From Sphingobacteriaceae bacterium (GTDB lineage Bacteria; Bacteroidota; Bacteroidia; B-17B0; Aurantibacillaceae): a DNA stretch of 50,052 nucleotides. Every line of letters begins with the position of its first letter. The stretch's first letter is position 1. The position numbers and the translations under genes were made by a program. Shown here piece after piece: positions 1-8,270 of this stretch. A model generated the notes under the pieces. The model made no database searches. It was given only the letters and a program-made list of their open reading frames with translations, and was not told the DNA's origin. The stretch is taken from positions 1 through 50,052 of the forward strand of contig CANGGP010000020.1 in the NCBI GenBank assembly GCA_947453445.1. The letters are read 5' to 3'.

Positions 1-2
1 AT

Positions 3-215
3 GGCTGCGGCGGCGCCAACAAACAACAGGAACAAAAGAAAAAAGAAGAAGATAAAAAGGATCAACAAAAAAATGCACAGCCTCAGCAAAGTCAAATGAA
101 TAAAGAACAAGCTGAACAATTACTGAAAGCATTGATGGATTCTGAAAAGAAATTACAAGATAAACGTAAACAAAAAGTAGAACAGAATGCCAACACTCTT
201 GAAAAAGATTGGTAA
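3..215 (+). CDS. batC: BatC-like TPR protein, C-terminal fragment
   Basis: This is the 3' end of a gene that starts before the window; 70 codons remain, ending in TAA at 213-215. The visible part is very hydrophilic and Gln/Lys/Glu-rich, followed by a segment rich in Leu, Glu and Lys that ends in KDW. A low-complexity charged linker and a short Leu/Lys tail of this kind close the BatC proteins of Bacteroidota aerotolerance operons. BatC is normally a periplasm-facing TPR protein encoded just upstream of batD and batE, which fits here. The TPR part itself is outside the window, so the name rests mainly on operon position. The next gene's ATG (215) overlaps the stop codon by one base. Confidence 0.6.
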   Translation, partial: GCGGANKQQEQKKKEEDKKDQQKNAQPQQSQMNKEQAEQLLKALMDSEKKLQDKRKQKVEQNANTLEKDW

Positions 216-622
216 TGAATGATATGTTGATGCAAAAAAAAAATAGTGTATTGTTGTTGCTGCTCCTTATTGGCTTTGCCTTTGGTGCACAAACCGCATC
301 TGCTAAATTGTCCTTAAAAAAAGTAAACATCGGGCAAGAATTTGAATATGCCATCTTAATCAATGGTCAACCCAATTCATACATTCCGCCTGATTTTGAG
401 GGCTTCAATAAAGTTTCAGGACCAAATACATCAAACACTTACCAAGTGAAAGATGGCGTAACAACCATCAGCATGCGCATCTATTGGACTTTATCCGCTA
501 AGAGGGCAGGAAAAATTCGCATTGCCCCTGCAAGCGTTGTTTTTGCTGATTCAAGAGCGCAAACCAAAGGTTTTAAGTTGCGTGTAAGAAACAAAATCGA
601 TAAGCACATTCAGTTAAATTAA
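215..622 (+). CDS. Single-domain BatD-like secreted protein
   Basis: A 135-residue protein with an N-terminal signal peptide (hydrophobic run VLLLLLLIGFAFG, likely cleavage near ASA). The rest resembles the first Ig-like repeat of the full BatD just downstream. Both share the pattern KVNIGQEFEYAILING / KQVQVGVPFEYAVVINA, then a PP..F.GF..VSGPN motif, then a W-containing strand. It lacks the later BatD domains and the transmembrane segment, so it is either a duplicated BatD N-domain that stands alone or a degraded copy. ATG 215 is chosen because it overlaps the upstream stop (TAATG); an in-frame TTG at 209 and ATGs at 224 and 230 are alternatives. Its role is unknown; a soluble partner in the Bat complex is only an inference. 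Confidence 0.6.
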   Translation: MNDMLMQKKNSVLLLLLLIGFAFGAQTASAKLSLKKVNIGQEFEYAILINGQPNSYIPPDFEGFNKVSGPNTSNTYQVKDGVTTISMRIYWTLSAKRAGKIRIAPASVVFADSRAQTKGFKLRVRNKIDKHIQLN

Positions 623-669
623 TTTAATAAATCATCACAAACAAGCATAAATACTAACTTGCATCAAGA

Positions 670-2460
670 ATGAAAATAAGGAAGAACATAATTTTTATTT
701 TACTCTTTTGTTTGAGTTCTGTGATTAAAATTACTGCCCAATCAGCCACGGCACAAGTGAGTGCAAAACAAGTGCAAGTGGGCGTTCCTTTTGAATACGC
801 AGTTGTGATTAATGCCAACGCCACTGAGTGTACACCACCCAATTTTAAAGGCTTTGATGTGGTTTCCGGACCAAACCAAAGCAGCAGCATGCAATTTATT
901 AACGGCCAATCTTCTTTTCAATTAACACTCACTTGGATCATTGCTGCGCAGAAAGAAGGTAAGTACACCTTGGGTTCATCAGCAGTGCGTGTTGGCAATC
1001 AAATTTTAGAAACCAAGCCCATCACGATTGAAGTGGTGAAAGGCAGCGCCAATCAATCTAATCAAGGTGGCGGTCAATCGGCTTACAACACAAAAATAGG
1101 CGGCGCCGATGTTTTTATTCGCACCGGCATCAATAAAAACAAATGTTATTTGGGTGAACAAGTCACCATTGTTCAAAAGGTTTATTCACGTTATGAAATT
1201 GTTGGATTTCAAAAGTTCGCGGCCATATACGATGGATTTTATTCTTTGCCCCAAGACAACAGCCAACGCTCGCAACCGGCCATGGAAAACGTGGATGGCA
1301 TCAATTATTATACTTACGAATTGTACAAAACCATTGGCATTGCCAATAAACAAGGTAAGATTAGCATTTCACCGATTGAAGGTGATGTAATCGTGCGTCG
1401 TCAAGCCGGTGCTAATAAACCTAAGAATTTCTTTGAGCAGTTTTTTGGCGTGCCTTCGTTTGAAGATATTCCTGTATCGGTAAGAAGTAAACCATTGGCC
1501 ATTGAAGTATTGCCATTACCTGAAGCCGGTAAACCCGAAAATTTTTCAGGTGCTGTTGGAAGTTTTATTTCCAAAGTAGAACTAAGCCGTACCGAGCTTA
1601 AAGCCAATGAGGCTTTTAATCTTAAAATGACAGTAAGCGGTAAAGGCAATTTAAAACTTATCAATGCTCCTAAAATAACTTTACCGGATGGTTTCGAAAC
1701 CTACGATCCTAAAGTAATTGAAAATGCCAACGCCAAAACATTTGATTATTTGGTCATTCCGCGTAACGAAGGTGAATACGAATTAAAAAACCTCGATTTT
1801 TCATTCTTCGACCTCGATACAAAAAAGTATGTGACCTTGCCTGCAGGTGAAATTAAAATAAAAGTGTTGCCAGGCGATGCCAATGCTGCCAGTGCCCAAG
1901 TGTATTCGCCACGTAACCAAATTAAGGAAACAGAAAACGATATCAGATACATTAAAAAGGGAAATTTTAAATTGGAAAAAGGGGAGAGCGAATTTTTTAA
2001 TTCTTCAGCCCACATTACTTTCATCGCATTTCCAATCTTGGCTTTATTGGCGGGATTATTTGTTCGACACAAACATGTGCAAAATAACAGCAATGTAATT
2101 TTGGTAAACGAACGCAAGGCTGCTAAAATGGCTAAAAAACAATTGATGGCTGCCGAAAAATTTATGCGTGAAAATAACAAGGACGCCTTTTATACCGAAA
2201 TTTTGTTGGCTTTGCAAAATTACCTCAGTCATAAATTAAATATTGCTGTGGCTGATTTATCCAAAGAAAATATTCAAAGTATTTTAACGCAACGAAAAAT
2301 TGATGAGCCTACAAAATTGAAAGTCATTCAAGCCATCGAAACAAGCGAATATGCCAAATACGCACCTGGTGCAGTGAGCGGCGATTTGCAAATGGTGTAT
2401 GCAGGTACTTCCGAATTAATTGTGAGTCTCGAACAACAACTTAATAAAAAGGTAGCATGA
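670..2460 (+). CDS. batD: BatD family protein (aerotolerance operon)
   Basis: A 596-residue protein with a signal peptide (about residues 1-24), several Ig-like beta domains outside the inner membrane, one transmembrane helix near residues 448-468 and about 125 residues of charged cytoplasmic tail. This is the standard BatD layout. BatD belongs to the bat operon of Bacteroidota, linked to oxygen or stress tolerance and usually encoded with a MoxR ATPase and vWA proteins (BatA/B); its biochemical function is not settled. The start at 670 gives a good signal peptide. The stop overlaps the batE start by four bases (ATGA at 2457-2460), so translation is probably coupled. Residues 1-125 are similar to the small protein encoded just upstream. 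Confidence 0.85.
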   Translation: MKIRKNIIFILLFCLSSVIKITAQSATAQVSAKQVQVGVPFEYAVVINANATECTPPNFKGFDVVSGPNQSSSMQFINGQSSFQLTLTWIIAAQKEGKYTLGSSAVRVGNQILETKPITIEVVKGSANQSNQGGGQSAYNTKIGGADVFIRTGINKNKCYLGEQVTIVQKVYSRYEIVGFQKFAAIYDGFYSLPQDNSQRSQPAMENVDGINYYTYELYKTIGIANKQGKISISPIEGDVIVRRQAGANKPKNFFEQFFGVPSFEDIPVSVRSKPLAIEVLPLPEAGKPENFSGAVGSFISKVELSRTELKANEAFNLKMTVSGKGNLKLINAPKITLPDGFETYDPKVIENANAKTFDYLVIPRNEGEYELKNLDFSFFDLDTKKYVTLPAGEIKIKVLPGDANAASAQVYSPRNQIKETENDIRYIKKGNFKLEKGESEFFNSSAHITFIAFPILALLAGLFVRHKHVQNNSNVILVNERKAAKMAKKQLMAAEKFMRENNKDAFYTEILLALQNYLSHKLNIAVADLSKENIQSILTQRKIDEPTKLKVIQAIETSEYAKYAPGAVSGDLQMVYAGTSELIVSLEQQLNKKVA

Positions 2461-3203
2461 AAAAGTTAATTGGCATCATATTGTTCAGTACCATGCTTAT
2501 TTCTGCTTCGGCCAATGATTTTTTGCAGAAAGCAGAAAGGGCTTACGATTCAAAAAAATACAAAGAGGCAATCGAAAATTATGAAAGCCTAATAAAAGAC
2601 GGTTTTCAATCACACGAGTTGTATTATAATTTAGGTAATGCTTATTACCGCGACAACCAAATTGGCAAAGCCATTTACAATTATGAATTGGCACGCAAAC
2701 TCGAACCAAACGATGAAGATGTACGCATCAATTTATCGAAAGCATCAGCAAAAACAATCGACAAGATTGATGCCAAAGAGAATTTTTTTATTTCTGCCGT
2801 TAAATCAAACATCCTAAGTTCATTTAGCACCAAAACTTGGGCTTGGTTCAGTATTTACAGCATTATTCTTTTTTGTGTTTGCATTTATTTATTTGTGAGT
2901 GCCAATAATCGTCCCTTAAAACGCACAGCATTTTTACTTGCATTGTGCTTTACTTTTGCTTTCTTCATCACTTATTTTTTGGGTTATTCGGCCTTAAATG
3001 CAAAGAGCAATAATAAATTTGCCATCATCTTAAACCGCGAAGCAAAAATCTACAACGAACCCACACTTACCGCCTCAAGTAAGTTTGTATTGCATGAAGG
3101 CACAAAAATTCGTTTGGTTGAAAACAATGGCGATTGGGCCTTGATTAAACTCGATAACGGCAACGAGGGTTGGATAAAAAAATTGGAAATCGGAATTATT
3201 TAG
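2457..3203 (+). CDS. batE: BatE-like TPR and SH3-domain protein
   Basis: A 248-residue protein: signal peptide (residues 1-19), two or three TPR-type helical repeats (about 20-105, with the A...YN.GNAYY and A..NYE.A..L.PN.ED patterns), two transmembrane helices (about 125-148 and 155-180) and a C-terminal bacterial SH3-like domain (about 190-248, ending near EGWIKK). This architecture and the position after batD identify BatE, the last gene of the aerotolerance operon. It probably acts on the outer face of the inner membrane. The ATGA overlap with batD indicates one transcript. The stop codon lies at the left end of a large inverted repeat that may also terminate transcription. Confidence 0.82.
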   Translation: MKKLIGIILFSTMLISASANDFLQKAERAYDSKKYKEAIENYESLIKDGFQSHELYYNLGNAYYRDNQIGKAIYNYELARKLEPNDEDVRINLSKASAKTIDKIDAKENFFISAVKSNILSSFSTKTWAWFSIYSIILFCVCIYLFVSANNRPLKRTAFLLALCFTFAFFITYFLGYSALNAKSNNKFAIILNREAKIYNEPTLTASSKFVLHEGTKIRLVENNGDWALIKLDNGNEGWIKKLEIGII

Positions 3204-3364
3204 AGCCTGTTTAAGTTTTATATTTTAGAATTGTTATAACGTTTTTTTAGGCGAAACGAGGCAATTTTTGCAGTCGAAATTGGGTATATTCGGCGAAAAA
3301 ATTAACGAAGTTGCAGCCAAAAAAACGTGTAACAAAATAATTAGATAAAATTTAAACAGGCTCT
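3202..3364. repeat. Long imperfect inverted repeat between convergent genes
   Basis: The ends are perfect 13-bp inverted copies of agagcctgtttaa (3202-3214 and 3352-3364). Inside, the arms continue to match imperfectly for most of the element: gttttat / attttat, then a gttttttt tract on each side, then cgaa-rich stretches around a centre near 3283. The whole 163-bp element is nearly palindromic and fills the gap between the batE stop codon and the stop codon of the opposing hydrolase gene. It could be a bidirectional terminator, or a small non-autonomous mobile or REP-like element that inserted between converging genes. No coding capacity was seen. Confidence 0.7.
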
Positions 3365-4260
3365 TAAGGTTTTACAATAAAATCACCTATCACTTTTTTG
3401 TATTGCTCAAAGCCCATTTTACTTGGTACCTCGCCATGATCGGCGCCTTCAACCATATAACTGCTGCCATAAACACCGCTGTAATTTTTGTAAACCACTT
3501 CACCATGTGTTTTGTAATTCAAAAAATTATCGTTTAAACCGTGAATCCATAAAAAGGGCTGTTTCACATTTTTGATTTCTTCGGCATTGTCAATTTTTAA
3601 ATCAGTAACATAAGCCGCTGGCATATTTATTCGCGCCGCATCTTGCACCATCACCTCAGCACTGGCAAAAGGCGCTTCCAAAATTAACTTCGAAGGTTTT
3701 AATGTTCTTGGTTTTGAACAGAGTTCGGTGGCCGCTGCAGTGCCCATACTAAATCCATAAATGATGAGTCGTTGATCAGTTAATCCCTTTGATTTTAACC
3801 ATTGCATACAAGCATCCACATCAGCGTACATACCTTCTTCGCTTGGTTCACCGCCACTTAATCCATAGCCGCGAAAATCCATAAACATTACACCAAAATG
3901 GTTTTTGCCTTTTACATTGGCTAATAATTTGGCGCGTTGCCAATAAAAATCCATGTGCCATTTATTACCATGACAATACAAGATGACTGTATCGGTGCTA
4001 ATTTTATTGATATCACCAATATAAATACTGTAAATATTGGTAGGCGAACTTTCCTTGGCAGTTTGCGAAGGCACGGTAAACAATGAAATCAAAGAAGAGG
4101 GAATGGTGTATGTAGCGTCCAAAATAAAATCTTGATCGCCGGTGTAAGCATCCAATTCATAAGTACTCAAAGTTTTTTTGTTGTAAAAATTGTTGTCCAA
4201 CTTCAAACATGAGCTAAAAGCCACCAAGGCACAAACGGTAATATGTATTATATACTTCAT
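3364..4260 (-). CDS. Alpha/beta-hydrolase lipoprotein
   Basis: A 298-residue protein with a lipoprotein-type signal ending in FSSC (Cys18) and an alpha/beta-hydrolase fold. It shows the oxyanion region YCHGN (95-99), the DFRGYGLSGG loop (128-137), a nucleophile elbow GFSMG with Ser171, and a probable acid and base at Asp244 (GLNDNF) and His275 (ADHGE). This matches serine hydrolases of the BEM46/DUF-type 'dienelactone-like' group. The substrate cannot be read from sequence. It is the last gene of a minus-strand run that includes lipA, and its ATG overlaps the stop of the preceding gene by one base (TGATG). It is probably anchored to a membrane facing the periplasm. Confidence 0.75.
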   Translation of the reverse strand: MKYIIHITVCALVAFSSCLKLDNNFYNKKTLSTYELDAYTGDQDFILDATYTIPSSLISLFTVPSQTAKESSPTNIYSIYIGDINKISTDTVILYCHGNKWHMDFYWQRAKLLANVKGKNHFGVMFMDFRGYGLSGGEPSEEGMYADVDACMQWLKSKGLTDQRLIIYGFSMGTAAATELCSKPRTLKPSKLILEAPFASAEVMVQDAARINMPAAYVTDLKIDNAEEIKNVKQPFLWIHGLNDNFLNYKTHGEVVYKNYSGVYGSSYMVEGADHGEVPSKMGFEQYKKVIGDFIVKP

Positions 4261-4922
4261 CAGAATTTTCTAATTAATGCATAATGAAATCCTAAACTTC
4301 CTTTTTGGGCAACACCCACATACGATGGCACATTTGGTAGGTTGGCAATGCCAATGCCATAATAACTGAGTTGAAATTGGTGTTGCCATTTATCTTTCAT
4401 CAGAACGTAGCCACCTTGCATGTTCGGCAATACATGCGTGGTTTGGGGCTCTTGGTGGGATTTGGTGCTTGTCAAATCAAACCATGCGTTTAAGCCGGCG
4501 TAACAATATGATTCTTTTTTCTTAGGATGATAATAAAAGTTTAAATCAGCACTCGGCCATAGTCTGAAACTATTCTTGGCCTTTAAACTGGTGGCAATTT
4601 GTAAAGCCGGTGAGGCGGAAAAACCGTATTTTTTTTCTTTTTGATACAAGGCGATACTTGTACCCAAATCGAATTGAAGATTGCTGAACAACAAACTGGT
4701 GCTGTGCAAATTGGCATAACCGGTTACCTTATCGGTCAAACCCCTGCCATACCCAATGGTGGTAAATGGAATGGGAATGGCTGCACCGGCAAACTGAATG
4801 ATTGGTCCACCAAAAGTAAAACAAGCAACTTGTTCATTTTTTTTCAATGGTTTTACATACCGTGCAGGTGCACACTGCATCAAAAAAAGCCCAATAAGTA
4901 GAATGGCTAAATTTCTTTTCAT
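4260..4922 (-). CDS. Small outer-membrane-type lipoprotein, unknown function
   Basis: A 220-residue protein with a lipoprotein signal peptide (LIGLFLMQC, Cys17). The rest has alternating hydrophobic and polar residues with many Gly, Tyr and Phe and ends in Phe, consistent with beta-strands of a small outer-membrane barrel or lipocalin-like fold. I do not recognise a named family. Its ATG directly follows the lipA stop codon (TAA-ATG), and its own stop overlaps the downstream hydrolase start, so the three genes are almost certainly cotranscribed. Confidence 0.6.
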   Translation of the reverse strand: MKRNLAILLIGLFLMQCAPARYVKPLKKNEQVACFTFGGPIIQFAGAAIPIPFTTIGYGRGLTDKVTGYANLHSTSLLFSNLQFDLGTSIALYQKEKKYGFSASPALQIATSLKAKNSFRLWPSADLNFYYHPKKKESYCYAGLNAWFDLTSTKSHQEPQTTHVLPNMQGGYVLMKDKWQHQFQLSYYGIGIANLPNVPSYVGVAQKGSLGFHYALIRKF

Positions 4923-5786
4923 TTAAAATATATGTTTTTCGGCGTGATAAGAAGATCGCACCAACGGTCCACTTTCAACAAAACGAAAACCCTTGGTCAA
5001 GGCATAATTTTTGTAACGTAAAAAATCATCGGGATGCACAAAACGTGCTACCGGTAAATGTTTTGGGGTGGGTTGTAAATACTGACCCATGGTAAGAACA
5101 TTGCATTTAACATGCGATAAATCATCTATGGTTTCGAAAATTTCTTCTTCCGTTTCACCCAGTCCCAACATCAATCCGCTTTTGGTTTTTACCCCGGCTT
5201 CTCCCAAACGCTTCAATACTTCCAAACTTCTGTCATACTTGGCTTGTATACGCACCTGTGCCGTCAACCTGCGAACCGTTTCAATATTGTGTGAAACAAT
5301 ATCTGCATTGGCATCAATAATGCGCTGTAAATTTTCCCACTTGCCCGCAAAATCGGGAATCAAACATTCAAATTTAGTAGTCGGACTAACTTTTCTGATT
5401 TCTTTTATTGTTTCGGCCCAAATGATGGAACCGCCATCTTTTAAATCATCACGGTCAACACTGGTAATCACACAATGTTTTACGCCCATTAATTTAACCG
5501 ATTCGGCAATGCGTTTTGGTTCATCCCAATCTGCCGGTTTTGGTTTACCGGTTGCCACTGCGCAAAAGCCGCAGCTGCGTGTGCAAATATTTCCCAATAT
5601 CATAAAGGTGGCAGTGCCCTCGCCCCAACATTCACCCATGTTCGGACAATTGCCGCTTTCACAAATGGTGTGTAATTTGTGTTTGCTAACAATGCCTCTA
5701 ACCTTTACGTACTCTGCACCTGTTGGAAGTTTTACCCTTAACCAATCGGGTTTTTTTATTCTACTAGTTTCTTGTGTAATCTCCAT
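4923..5786 (-). CDS. lipA: Lipoyl synthase (radical SAM)
   Basis: Lipoyl synthase inserts two sulfur atoms into protein-bound octanoyl chains to make the lipoyl cofactor of 2-oxoacid dehydrogenases and the glycine cleavage system. The 287-residue protein has both iron-sulfur cluster motifs: the auxiliary cluster [12 protein letters not shown] (Cys42, 47, 53) and the radical-SAM motif CTRSCGFC (Cys68, 72, 75). The conserved C-terminal RSSYHAEK with its cluster-ligating serine is also present. An upstream in-frame start would add nine residues. I chose the ATG at 5786 because it begins one base after the stop of the preceding gene and gives a normal N-terminus. No lipB is in the window. Confidence 0.95.
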   Translation of the reverse strand: MEITQETSRIKKPDWLRVKLPTGAEYVKVRGIVSKHKLHTICESGNCPNMGECWGEGTATFMILGNICTRSCGFCAVATGKPKPADWDEPKRIAESVKLMGVKHCVITSVDRDDLKDGGSIIWAETIKEIRKVSPTTKFECLIPDFAGKWENLQRIIDANADIVSHNIETVRRLTAQVRIQAKYDRSLEVLKRLGEAGVKTKSGLMLGLGETEEEIFETIDDLSHVKCNVLTMGQYLQPTPKHLPVARFVHPDDFLRYKNYALTKGFRFVESGPLVRSSYHAEKHIF

Positions 5787-5787
5787 C

Positions 5788-6534
5788 TTAATACCATTTA
5801 CTGCCAAAAACAAATCCTACTCTTAAAGTGAGAATGAAATTCTCAGCCGGATTTCTTGCCATAATAGGCAATGCTTTTGGAAATAGATCAATCGAAATGC
5901 CTGTTTCAATGGCCCTGATTAAATTGGTGTATGGCGCGTATTCAAAACTCACATTAAATTTTCCGTTAATGCCCGGATAATACTTCAATTCATTCAAGCC
6001 TTTACTAAAAGGCCCGCGACCCAAAACACGGTCAACACTCGGCGAAAAACTTTCGTCGTCAAACTTAATTGGATCAGCTTTTTTCTCCACTTGTATATAA
6101 TATGGTTTCGCAATGGCTAATTCAGGTCCAATCGAATAAGCATAACGTACTTCAACAGCTTTGTTATCGGCCTTTGCATATAATACTTTTTGCATACCAA
6201 CACAAGCGCCAATCACCATTACTGAATTTAATTTGCCATACACAAAACGTTGACGTGTTGGCGCTTCACCACTTAGTTTTACTTGTTTTGGATGATTTAA
6301 ACCCTTCACGTCAATTTCATAATACGAGCGTGAGGTTGATGTTAGATGATGGCCTTGGTGAAATGTAAAACCCAAACCACGAGTACTAAGATATAATTGG
6401 GCACTAATATCGTTACGGTAAATAACGTTTAAATTGCTGCCATTTTCGTAGTTATTCGGTAAGCTAAGCTCCTGCGCCTGAATAGGCACAATACTTGCAA
6501 GTGCAAGCACGATAAAGCAAAACTTATTAAACAT
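5788..6534 (-). CDS. Secreted, probable outer-membrane protein
   Basis: A 248-residue protein with a clear signal peptide ([17 protein letters not shown]). The remainder is rich in aromatic and Gly residues in alternating patterns (for example [17 protein letters not shown]) and ends in FGSKWY, which suggests an outer-membrane beta-barrel. Similar unnamed genes occur next to lipA in Bacteroidota as far as I recall. It is the first gene of the four-gene minus-strand unit ending at 3364, and is divergent from the osmC-like gene at 6592. Function unknown. Confidence 0.65.
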   Translation of the reverse strand: MFNKFCFIVLALASIVPIQAQELSLPNNYENGSNLNVIYRNDISAQLYLSTRGLGFTFHQGHHLTSTSRSYYEIDVKGLNHPKQVKLSGEAPTRQRFVYGKLNSVMVIGACVGMQKVLYAKADNKAVEVRYAYSIGPELAIAKPYYIQVEKKADPIKFDDESFSPSVDRVLGRGPFSKGLNELKYYPGINGKFNVSFEYAPYTNLIRAIETGISIDLFPKALPIMARNPAENFILTLRVGFVFGSKWY

Positions 6535-6568
6535 TCTAACAAATTTAAGGAATTCGAGGTGATAATCC

Positions 6569-6576
6569 TATTTTTG
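6569..6576 (+). promoter_or_regulatory. Candidate -7 element of the osmC-like gene
   Basis: TATTTTTG matches the Bacteroidota -7 consensus TAnnTTTG exactly and lies 15 bases before the ATG at 6592. No convincing TTTG -33 element is visible at the right spacing, so this call rests on the -7 box alone. Confidence 0.45.
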
Positions 6577-6591
6577 TAAAAACAAAATAAC

Positions 6592-7008
6592 ATGATAACC
6601 AGCACAGTAAAATACCTCGGCGATCTTCGAACCGAATCGGTTCACCTACAATCCGGAAACAGCATCTTAACCGACGCCCCAAAGGATAATTTTGGTAAAG
6701 GTGAAGCTTTTTCGCCCACCGACTTATTGGCTACTTCCCTTGCCAATTGTATGTTTTCAATCATGGGCATAGTAGCAAAACGCGATGGAATTACGGGTAT
6801 CGACGGTGCCATAGCTGAAGTGACAAAAGTAATGTACCAAGAACCTCGCAGGGTAGGGGAAGTGCATGTGAAAATAACTTTCCCCAACAATGCCTATTCC
6901 GAAAAGGATAAAAAGATTTATGAAAATGCCGCCAAAACTTGCCCGGTTGCCAAAAGTTTGCACCCCGACTTGATTCAGAATATTCAATTTGTTTGGCCAA
7001 ATAATTAA
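6592..7008 (+). CDS. OsmC/Ohr-family peroxiredoxin-like protein
   Basis: A 138-residue protein of the OsmC superfamily, cytoplasmic thiol peroxidases that reduce organic hydroperoxides. The two redox cysteines are present: Cys53 in LANCMFS and Cys117 in KTCPVAKSL. The sequence around GEAFSPTDLLATSLANC is typical of the YhfA/OsmC-like branch rather than Ohr. The family works as a homodimer, often using lipoylated partners for re-reduction; proximity to lipA may be coincidental. It has its own -7 promoter element, and a flippase gene follows five bases after its stop. Confidence 0.85.
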   Translation: MITSTVKYLGDLRTESVHLQSGNSILTDAPKDNFGKGEAFSPTDLLATSLANCMFSIMGIVAKRDGITGIDGAIAEVTKVMYQEPRRVGEVHVKITFPNNAYSEKDKKIYENAAKTCPVAKSLHPDLIQNIQFVWPNN

Positions 7009-7013
7009 AAGCC

Positions 7014-8270
7014 TTGTTTCAAAATATACTGCAAAGCATAAGTGTAAAAATTTTAGTAGCGATAATCAATTTTTGCGTCTTGATTATTTCTTCTAAATAC
7101 TTGGGTGTTTCCTCTCGTGGCGAAATCAGTATTTTTATTCTGAATCTCTCTATCATACAAGGCATCAACGAAGTTTTTACGGGCTACAGTATCATCTACT
7201 TTGTACCAAAATTTAATTTCAAAAAAATATTTGTCAGTGGCTTAATCTTCACGCTTATATTTTGCTCGCTCAGCAATGTGTTATTAAACTTGCTAAATAA
7301 ACAAGTAAAGGGCTACGAAAATTTAGCCTACATCATTTCATTGTTAGTGATTCTAAATACCTTCAACAGCATGCTGTTACTGGGAAAAGAAGCCATCAAG
7401 TCATTTAATATATTGGCCTTTTTTCAACCTTTTACATTATTGCTTGGCATCCTAGTTTCTGTTTTTTATTTTAAAAGTTACACCTTCCAAAGTTATATCT
7501 ATCCGCTCTTATTTTCTTTCCTTTTGGCTTTTATCGGTTCGTCTTATGCCTTGTATCAAGTGCATCAAACCAAACAAACCAATCAAACGCCTTTTCATTT
7601 ATCTCAAATTCTTACCAATGGTTTTTATTTTCAAGCCGCCTTTTTACTTTTAATTTTTTGCAACCGTTTAAGTTTTTATGTTTTGTCGGATACCAAAAAA
7701 GTGGGATTATACGCTGCTGCCTGTATGCTCATGGAATCGGTGCTGTTAATCGTAAACAGCTTGGCGCCGGTGCTCATTTCTAAAATTGCCAATCAATCCA
7801 AACAAGCCAACTCTGCCGATTACACTTTACGATTCGTCAAACTGGCGTTTATCAGTAGCGCCCTCTTTATCTTTGTTTTGGCTTTTATTCCTGAATCTGT
7901 ATTCGTTTTTTTCCTAGGCGCGGGTTTCACTGGTGTTAAATCGCTAATGCTGGCATACGCTCCCGCCATCCTCATGATGAGTGTGTTTTCAGTTATCAAT
8001 CAATATTTTTCAGGTATCGGGAAACAAAAATTTATTTTGCTAAGCAATGCTTTCGGCTTTTTGGCCACTTTGGTGTTTGCACCCTTCTTCATTGATCGTT
8101 TTGATACCATCGGCGCGGCTTATACAGCCAATATCAGTTATGCCGTCATCTTCATCTTGTCGCTGACTTTGTTTGTGAAATCAACAAAAATCAACCTTTT
8201 GCAATTTTTTGAAATGAAAAATGATTTCGTTTTTTTTAAACGACTCATCAAAAATGAAAGCGACATCTAA
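7014..8270 (+). CDS. Polysaccharide/lipid-linked sugar flippase (MOP superfamily)
   Basis: A 418-residue integral membrane protein with about 12 to 14 hydrophobic helices. The N-terminus has the pattern of oligosaccharide flippases of the Wzx/MurJ/MATE superfamily: a first helix followed by SSKYLGVSSRGEIS, similar to the usual aRyLGpegrGe motif. Such proteins move lipid-linked sugars across the inner membrane; the substrate is unknown and no glycosyltransferases are adjacent. The start must be TTG at 7014 because an in-frame stop (7002) precedes it and no ATG occurs before the first helix. Its 3' end overlaps the converging binding-protein gene by four bases. Confidence 0.75.
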   Translation: MFQNILQSISVKILVAIINFCVLIISSKYLGVSSRGEISIFILNLSIIQGINEVFTGYSIIYFVPKFNFKKIFVSGLIFTLIFCSLSNVLLNLLNKQVKGYENLAYIISLLVILNTFNSMLLLGKEAIKSFNILAFFQPFTLLLGILVSVFYFKSYTFQSYIYPLLFSFLLAFIGSSYALYQVHQTKQTNQTPFHLSQILTNGFYFQAAFLLLIFCNRLSFYVLSDTKKVGLYAAACMLMESVLLIVNSLAPVLISKIANQSKQANSADYTLRFVKLAFISSALFIFVLAFIPESVFVFFLGAGFTGVKSLMLAYAPAILMMSVFSVINQYFSGIGKQKFILLSNAFGFLATLVFAPFFIDRFDTIGAAYTANISYAVIFILSLTLFVKSTKINLLQFFEMKNDFVFFKRLIKNESDI

